From positions 53,864,101 through 53,928,100 of the forward strand of contig CM069872.1 in assembly GCA_036172665.1 (NCBI GenBank): DNA of 64,000 nt. The letters are read 5' to 3'. Position 1 is the first letter of the stretch, and each line of letters starts with the position of its first letter. The notes under the pieces were generated by a model. It did not search any database. It had not been told where the DNA came from and saw nothing but the letters and a program-made list of their open reading frames with translations. This document shows positions 58,685 to 64,000 of this stretch, piece by piece. The position numbers and the translations under genes are program-made. This DNA comes from Prosopocoilus inquinatus. Taxonomy: Eukaryota > Arthropoda > Insecta > Coleoptera > Lucanidae.

Positions 58685-59412
58685 TAAGATATACAATTAC
58701 GGTTAAAGTACGAAAAGAAAGTAGCACTATTTTGAAATCTATAAAAATATTCAAAAAAATCTTTCCCACCTTCATTTGTTTCTGAAGTATCTTCAAAAAA
58801 TTGAGCATTCTCATTTCGGAAAATCTCGAAATCTTATCCGCCAGGTATTATCCTTGGAAACCAAACATATCGATAATAGTTTCCGAGGATATTGCCTGGC
58901 AGATAAATTTATCAAGAGGTGAAGAAATCTGGCGTTATTTACGTATTTACATAAAAAAAATTACTTTTCAACAAAAATTCTTAGTAACCTAATATTTTGT
59001 CGTAAAACAAAAGAATTAGTGTTCGTACGGTCGTATTCAGATTTTATTTTTGCATCACGTGCTATGAATATTTAAGGTAGTGTCCATAAAAAAAAAAAAA
59101 AAAAACAGTTGACAGTCGCATCTGCGAAACTGTCAAACCTAACCTTTTTCTTGTAACTGCATTAGGTTATCCATCGAATTTAATATAAAAACAACCAACG
59201 AATTTTATTGTTCTACGTTAAGAAATAAATAAGATATTCAAGATTTTCGAAAATGAGAATTTTTAGTTCTTTTTTTTGAAGATATTTTAGAAAATGCGTA
59301 TTTTCTAAGACCTCGAGACAGCGTTACTTTTCTGTAATTTAATCATCTTTGTATCTCTTATAGTCTGCGAATTCCCCACAGTGGTCCTTTAATTTAATTA
59401 GTTGTAACCCTG
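58648..59412. mobile_element. 765-bp TA-flanked MITE with CAGGGTTA(T/C)AACTAATTAAA ends
   Basis: The left 20 bases and the reverse complement of the right 20 differ at one position. TA flanks both (58646-58647, 59413-59414). A further shared block CTATAAGA(G)AT lies inside both ends. No coding sequence recognised. A second MITE is nested at 58829-58934. Confidence 0.8.
58829..58934. mobile_element. MITE family member 3, nested in another element
   Basis: CCAGGTATTATCCTTGGAAA, then GATAATAGTTTCCGAGGATA, then CAGATAAATTTATC and GAAGAAATCTGGCG match members 1 and 2. Its left end is the most eroded of the three. Confidence 0.65.
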
Positions 59413-59414
59413 TA

Positions 59415-61000
59415 TTAAAAAAAGTTTCATAAGTCGTGATTTTAGCGCACGCGTCCAGTTTCAGAAAACTCGAGTCGAAGACGAGTTTTATAAATGGACA
59501 ATTGCGCCAAAATGTCTTATGAAACGTATATTTTACAGAATTTTCGCGTTCTATTTTGGTGTTTAGACAAGAAAGTAATCTTAAGAATAAGTGTAACTAT
59601 GTAATGTGGCATGGGGAATTTTTGTTTTGTTTGATGGCGGTTGGTAAAATTGGTTGACGCTTAAAACAATTTCAAACAAACGTCAGTTTCGAGGTTATGC
59701 CTACAATTATATATTTTGTGAGGTTATAAAGTGTTTCAGTTATATTTTTGTAATTTGGGATGCTAGAAAATATAGGTAGTTTCAAACTTGTATAACTTGG
59801 AGGTAGGGTATATTATTTGTAATTTGATATTTGAACAAATCTAGCAGCGTATGTATGTTGCGACCAACCTGACAAAATAAAATTTCTGGTGCTTTAATGT
59901 TCTACTTTATGCAACCCAAATGACTCACTTGAGTTTCATAATGTAGCTCATTAAAGCGTCGAAATAGAAAAGAATCTATTATGCGGTCTGCTTATTAAAT
60001 AAGGACGGAGAGATAACTTGAAACGGTGAATTCCTGCGATGCACCGACCGCACTTGAATCAGTGAATCAATTTCCTCAAAGTTCCACCTAATGAATCAGG
60101 CCTGTATGAAGTGGGCGTTGCTTGTTCACGTATTGAGTATTAAAGAAAAAAAATGAATGGGTTATTTAGATTCGTCCGAAACGGCGAAGCCGTCTTGCGC
60201 AATTCTCTAAAAATAGCGGCGGCGGCAGCGCATTCGGTGCCAAGGCGATTGTACCTCACCTTGATTTATAGGTGAATGTAGTTTTTTTTTTTTTTTTTGG
60301 TTGGCGCTTTTAATGATCTCTTGCATACGTAAACTCCTGTCCTTCTCTTCTTCTTCTTCTTCTTCTTCTTCGTCTATTCTCGTGCTCGCCAGAAGCGTGA
60401 GCGGCTCCGCCCGATAAATAATTGATGCGAACACTTTGAAAATTTGAGGAGCAGGAGGAGGAGGACGAAGAGGAGGAAGGCGCTTCCCAAACTTTCACTG
60501 TCCGATGCAAAATTAACGAGCCGCAACGTTCTGCAATTTTAAAGTGTTTACGCTACGCGCGAGCGATAGAAAAAACAAAAAAAAAAAAAAACAAAATAAA
60601 ACACTTCGTATCTCCTTCTACAAAACATTAATTTCGCGCTTCGGATTACTTCAGAGACCGTGTCTCCCCCTCCCCCCCGCATGGTTTTTCGTCTTCCTAA
60701 ATGTTCCCCCAGGTGAAAGGCCGTTGCCTTAGGTGTCCTGCGTCCTCCTGAATTATTGAACTCGCCCGCGCGCAAATTGATTAAAGTTTCACATAACAAG
60801 TTCTTGTTTATCACCGCCATCTATAAGCGGCGCGGCGAGTTAATTTATACCTCGCTTCAACTTCTTCCTCAAACGGGCCTCATTAATATATATTTTTTTT
60901 TGTTTGCTCCAGGTCTACCTTTCGTAGTAGTCTGGAATAGAATTCGTACTTTATTTTTAACGAAATTTCGAAAACTTCGTGTTTCATTTTTTTAGCTTGA
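59415..61000. other. Unique DNA with trinucleotide tracts
   Basis: CTT tract at about 60344-60371 and GGA/GAA tract at 60448-60480. No gene recognised. Confidence 0.35.
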
Positions 61001-61049
61001 ATTAGTGCGAAAACCTCATTGTTCAAAGGCCTGCACCTTGAGATACATC

Positions 61050-63160
61050 TGGAATTTCAACCTCTCTATAAATCTCCAGAAATCTCTAAAAACTTTCCCC
61101 GATTTCATCTCTTGCATTTTTTTTTTCGAGAAAAAGAAACAACTTGATTCCCTGTCAGATTACTTTCTGAGTTCTGGAGACGTCTGGAGCATTAGTCTCT
61201 ATAAATCTCTCGGTGTCTCCTTGAAAACCTCAAAGAATACTTCTTCTAAGGTGTGGAGACGTCTGGAGCATTAGTCTTTATAAATCTCTCGGAGTCTCCT
61301 TGAAAACCTCCAAGAATACTTCTAAGGTGTGGATTCCTCTCCGGATTCCTTTCTGAGTCTACTTGGAGTTTTCTGGAGACGTCCTGAAATGTATTTGGAA
61401 CTTATAAATCCCTATGAGTCTCCCTGAAAACGTCCCTAGGTTTACTCTTGCCTCTTTCTTAAGAAGAGAAACTTGATTCCTCCTTAGATTTCTTTCCGAG
61501 TCTACTTGGAGTTTCCTGGAGACGTCCTGGAATGTCTCCGGAGCTTCAACCCCTCTGTAAATCTCTCAGAACCCCTTGAAAACTTCTCTGAAATTAAAAT
61601 CTCTCGCAGTCTCCTTGAAAACCTCCGTGAGTACCTTTCTGAGGTGTGGATGCCTTTCTAAGTCTACTTGGAGTTTCCTGGAGACGTCATGAAATGTATT
61701 TGGAACTTCGGACTCTCTCAAATCTCTAGGAGTCTCTCTGAAAACGTCCCCGAGTTTACTCTTGTCTTTTTTCCAGAAGAGAAACTTGATTCCTCCTCAG
61801 ATTTCTTTCCGAGTCTACTTGAAGTTTCCTGGAGACGTCCTGGAATGTCTCCGGAGCTTCAACCCCTCTGTAAATCTCTCAGAATCCCTTGAAAACTTCT
61901 CTGAAATTAAAATCTCTCGCAGTCTCCTTGAAAACCTCCGTGAGTACCTTTCTGAGGTGTGGATGCCTTTCTAAGTCTACTTGGAGTTTCCTGGAGACGT
62001 CATGAAATGTATTTGGAACTTCGGACTCTCTCAAATCTCTAGGAGTCTCTCTGAAAACGTCCCCGAGTTTACTCTTGTCTTTTTTCCAGAAGAGAAACTT
62101 GATTCCTCCTCAGATTTCTTTCCGAGTCTACTTGAAGTTTCCTGGAGACGTCCTGGAATGTCTCCGGAGCTTCAACCCCTCTGTAAATCTCTCAGAACCC
62201 CTTGAAAACTTCTCTGAAATTAAAATCTCTCGTAGTCTCCTTGAAAACCTCCGTGAGTTCCTTTCTGAGGTGTGGATGCCTTTCTAAGTCTACTTGGAGT
62301 TTCCTGGAGACGTCATGAAATGTATTTGGAACTTCGGACTCTCTCAAATCTCTAGGAGTCTCTCTGAAAACGTCCCCGAGTTTACTCTTGTCTTTTTTCC
62401 AGAAGAGAAACTTGATTCCTCCTCAGATTTCTTTCTGAGTCTACTTGGACTTTCCTGGAGACGTCCTGGAATGTATCCGGAGCTTCAACCCCTCTGTAAA
62501 TCTCTCAGAGCTTCCCTGAAAACCTTTCTGAAATTAAGTATTGTCTTAAAAAAATATATAAATGCTTGATTTCTCGTGAGATTTCTTTCTGTGTCTACTT
62601 GGAGTTTCCTGGAGACGTCCTGGAATGTATCCGGAGCTTCGCCCCCTCTGTAAATCTCTCAGAGCCTCCCTGAAAACCTTTCTGAAATTAACAGTTGTCT
62701 TAAAAATTATATAAATGCTTGATTTGTCGTCAAAGTACTTTCTGAGTCTACTTGGAGTTTCCTGGAGACGCCCTGGAATTTATGTGCCCCTTCAGCCTCT
62801 TTTTAAGTCTCCCAAAGCTCCCCTGAAAACATCTCTGAAGTTAACTATTGTCTTAAAAAAACTTAAAAAAGTCCTTTGTGAGTCTACTTGGAGTTTTCCG
62901 GAGATATTTCGGAATGTAATGTAATCTAATGTTTTATTTATTTATTTTTATTTTATTGGTGGCGCTTCAGCCTCTCCCTGAAAATCCTCCTCAGTTTACC
63001 TTTTTTTTTTTTTCGAATCTACTTCAGTCTACTCGGAGTCTTCCTGCAAACCTCTTGGGACCTCAGTTCCTCTAGAAAACTCTCGGAGTCTACTTGAAAT
63101 TGTTCTGAAGTCCTCTCCAAGTCTGTCCATGGCGCTTTTTCCGCTTATTCTTGAAAGAAC
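61050..63160. repeat. Satellite of TTGGAGTTTCCTGGAGACG units with a 313-bp higher-order period
   Basis: TTGGAGTTTCCTGGAGACGT recurs roughly every 150-160 bp. Between 61480 and 62520 two variants alternate (one with CATGAAATGTATTTGGAACT, one with CCTGGAATGT(C/A)TCCGGAGCT), giving an exact 313-bp period (61668, 61981, 62294). Flanking copies before 61480 and after 62570 are more diverged. Long open frames repeated at this spacing are by-products, since 313 is not a multiple of three and the peptides resemble nothing known. Confidence 0.93.
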
Positions 63161-63299
63161 GAGAACGGGCCTGCTCTGAGATTCCTGGAAGACTTTTCTG
63201 AGTCTACCTGGCGTTTTAATGCCGGCTGAGTTTTCGGGGCCTCAGTTTTTATAGAAGAGAACTGAAGCGACGTTTCTCCTGAGCCATCGTCAAAGATTG

Positions 63300-63850
63300 C
63301 TTCAAAGCTTTTCTGAATCTATCTGGAGTCGTCTTCCTGGAGGCTACTTGGAGTTTTCCAAGAGACTACTTGAAGTCTTCCTGGAGGCTACTTGGAGTAT
63401 TCCTTGAGGATACTTGGAGTCTTCTTGGAGACTACTTGGAGCCTTCCTGGAAGTTACTTCGAGTCTTCCTGGAGGCCACTTGGAGTTTTTCGGAGACTAT
63501 TTAAAGTATTCCTGGAAGCTACTTGGAGTATTCCTTGAGGATACTTGGAGTCTTCTTGGAGGCTACTTGGAGTCTTCCTGGAAGTTACTTCGAGTCTTCC
63601 TGGAGGCCACTTGGAGTTTTTCGGAGACTATTTGAAGTATTCCTGGAAGCTACTTGGAGTATTCCTTGAGGATACTTGGAGTCTTCTTGGAGGCTACTTG
63701 GAGTCTTCCTGGAAGTTACTTCGAGTCTTCCTGGAGGCCACTTGGAGTTTTTCGGAGACTATTTGAAGTATTCCTGGAAGCCACTCGAAGTGTTCCTGGA
63801 GGCTACTTGGAGTCTTCCTGGAGGCCTCTTAAAGACTATCTGGAGCCTAA
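63300..63850. repeat. Short-unit satellite (GGAGTCTTCCTGGAGGCTACTT) with a 131-bp higher-order period
   Basis: The basic unit is about 22-30 bp. A 131-bp block is repeated almost perfectly from 63414, 63545 and 63676, the copies differing by single bases. It looks derived from the TTGGAGTTT..GGAGAC core of the adjacent satellite. Confidence 0.93.
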
Positions 63851-64000
63851 GTTTCTCTAGAATCTTCGCGGAATCAGCCTCAATCGTCTCCGAAGATCAC
63901 TCGAAGTCTACTTGTTGCCTTTTTTTTTCAAATAAAAGAGCGCTGACGTGAGAAGGAAAGAGAATAACATCACGTCTTTCCGGAGCCTCATTTTCACCGG

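Larger units (their letters stand above)
6194..64000 (+). other. Putative giant third intron of the MXD gene (3' end outside the window)
   Basis: The splice donor at 6194 interrupts the basic region of the MXD protein, and the missing bHLH-zip exons were not found by eye on the + strand in the next 57.8 kb. The whole stretch lacks any other recognised gene. Long first-half introns are common in insect transcription factors. This is an inference; a short exon inside could have been overlooked. Confidence 0.5.

Noticed and set aside
61668..62569. Repeated ~75-91-residue open frames (PGDVMKCIWNFGL...)
   Set aside because: They recur at the 313-bp satellite period in shifting frames and resemble no protein; they are open by composition.
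63414..63951. Leucine/tryptophan-rich repeated open frames
   Set aside because: By-product of the 131-bp satellite, open in several frames at once.

Overview
The window looks like insect nuclear DNA, possibly from a beetle, but the order is an inference. The evidence is spliced genes with very short introns (57-67 bp), animal-only gene families, many short non-autonomous DNA transposons, and a large AT-rich desert of degenerate tandem repeats. No bacterial, organellar or viral gene arrangement was seen.

All recognisable protein-coding sequence lies in the first 6.2 kb. A two-exon C-terminal fragment of an unidentified + strand gene (1-186) converges on DNAJC25 (344-1345, minus), an intronless ER J-domain membrane protein. 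DNAJC25 is divergent from DALRD3 (1887-3408, plus, five exons), the tRNA-Arg-binding partner of the METTL2-type m3C methyltransferase. Next come the first three coding exons of an MXD/Mad-family bHLH-zipper repressor (5763-6193, plus), with the Sin3-interaction helix and the first residues of the basic region. The remaining bHLH-zip exons were not found, so 6194-64000 is most simply read as part of one giant intron (inference).

From 6.2 to 64 kb the DNA is a mosaic of local satellite-like arrays (units of about 50, 55, 85, 110, 124, 131, 145, 152, 165, 265 and 313 bp), cryptically simple T-rich or A-rich blocks, and unique islands. Several unrelated arrays share an AGATGGCGC core that resembles the CTCF motif; one array is built from inverted GCCATCTT/AAGATGGC pairs like YY1/Pho sites. 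Mobile elements include an 876-bp PIF/Harbinger-type element with TTA target duplications and a decayed MADF domain (18662-19537), a 144-bp hAT-type MITE with a 7/8 target duplication (11491-11634), two Harbinger-type MITEs with TAA/TTA duplications, a TA-flanked 111-bp MITE inside a 141-bp satellite (37891-38001), a three-member MITE family, and a MITE whose end has been amplified into a 124-bp satellite (58065-59412). A hammerhead-ribozyme-like fold lies at 4605-4665 on the minus strand.

The genes do not form an operon or pathway. The 5' cluster is a compact housekeeping neighbourhood next to the long regulatory-type intron of a transcription factor. All calls were made by eye from translation and pattern recognition; no database search was run.
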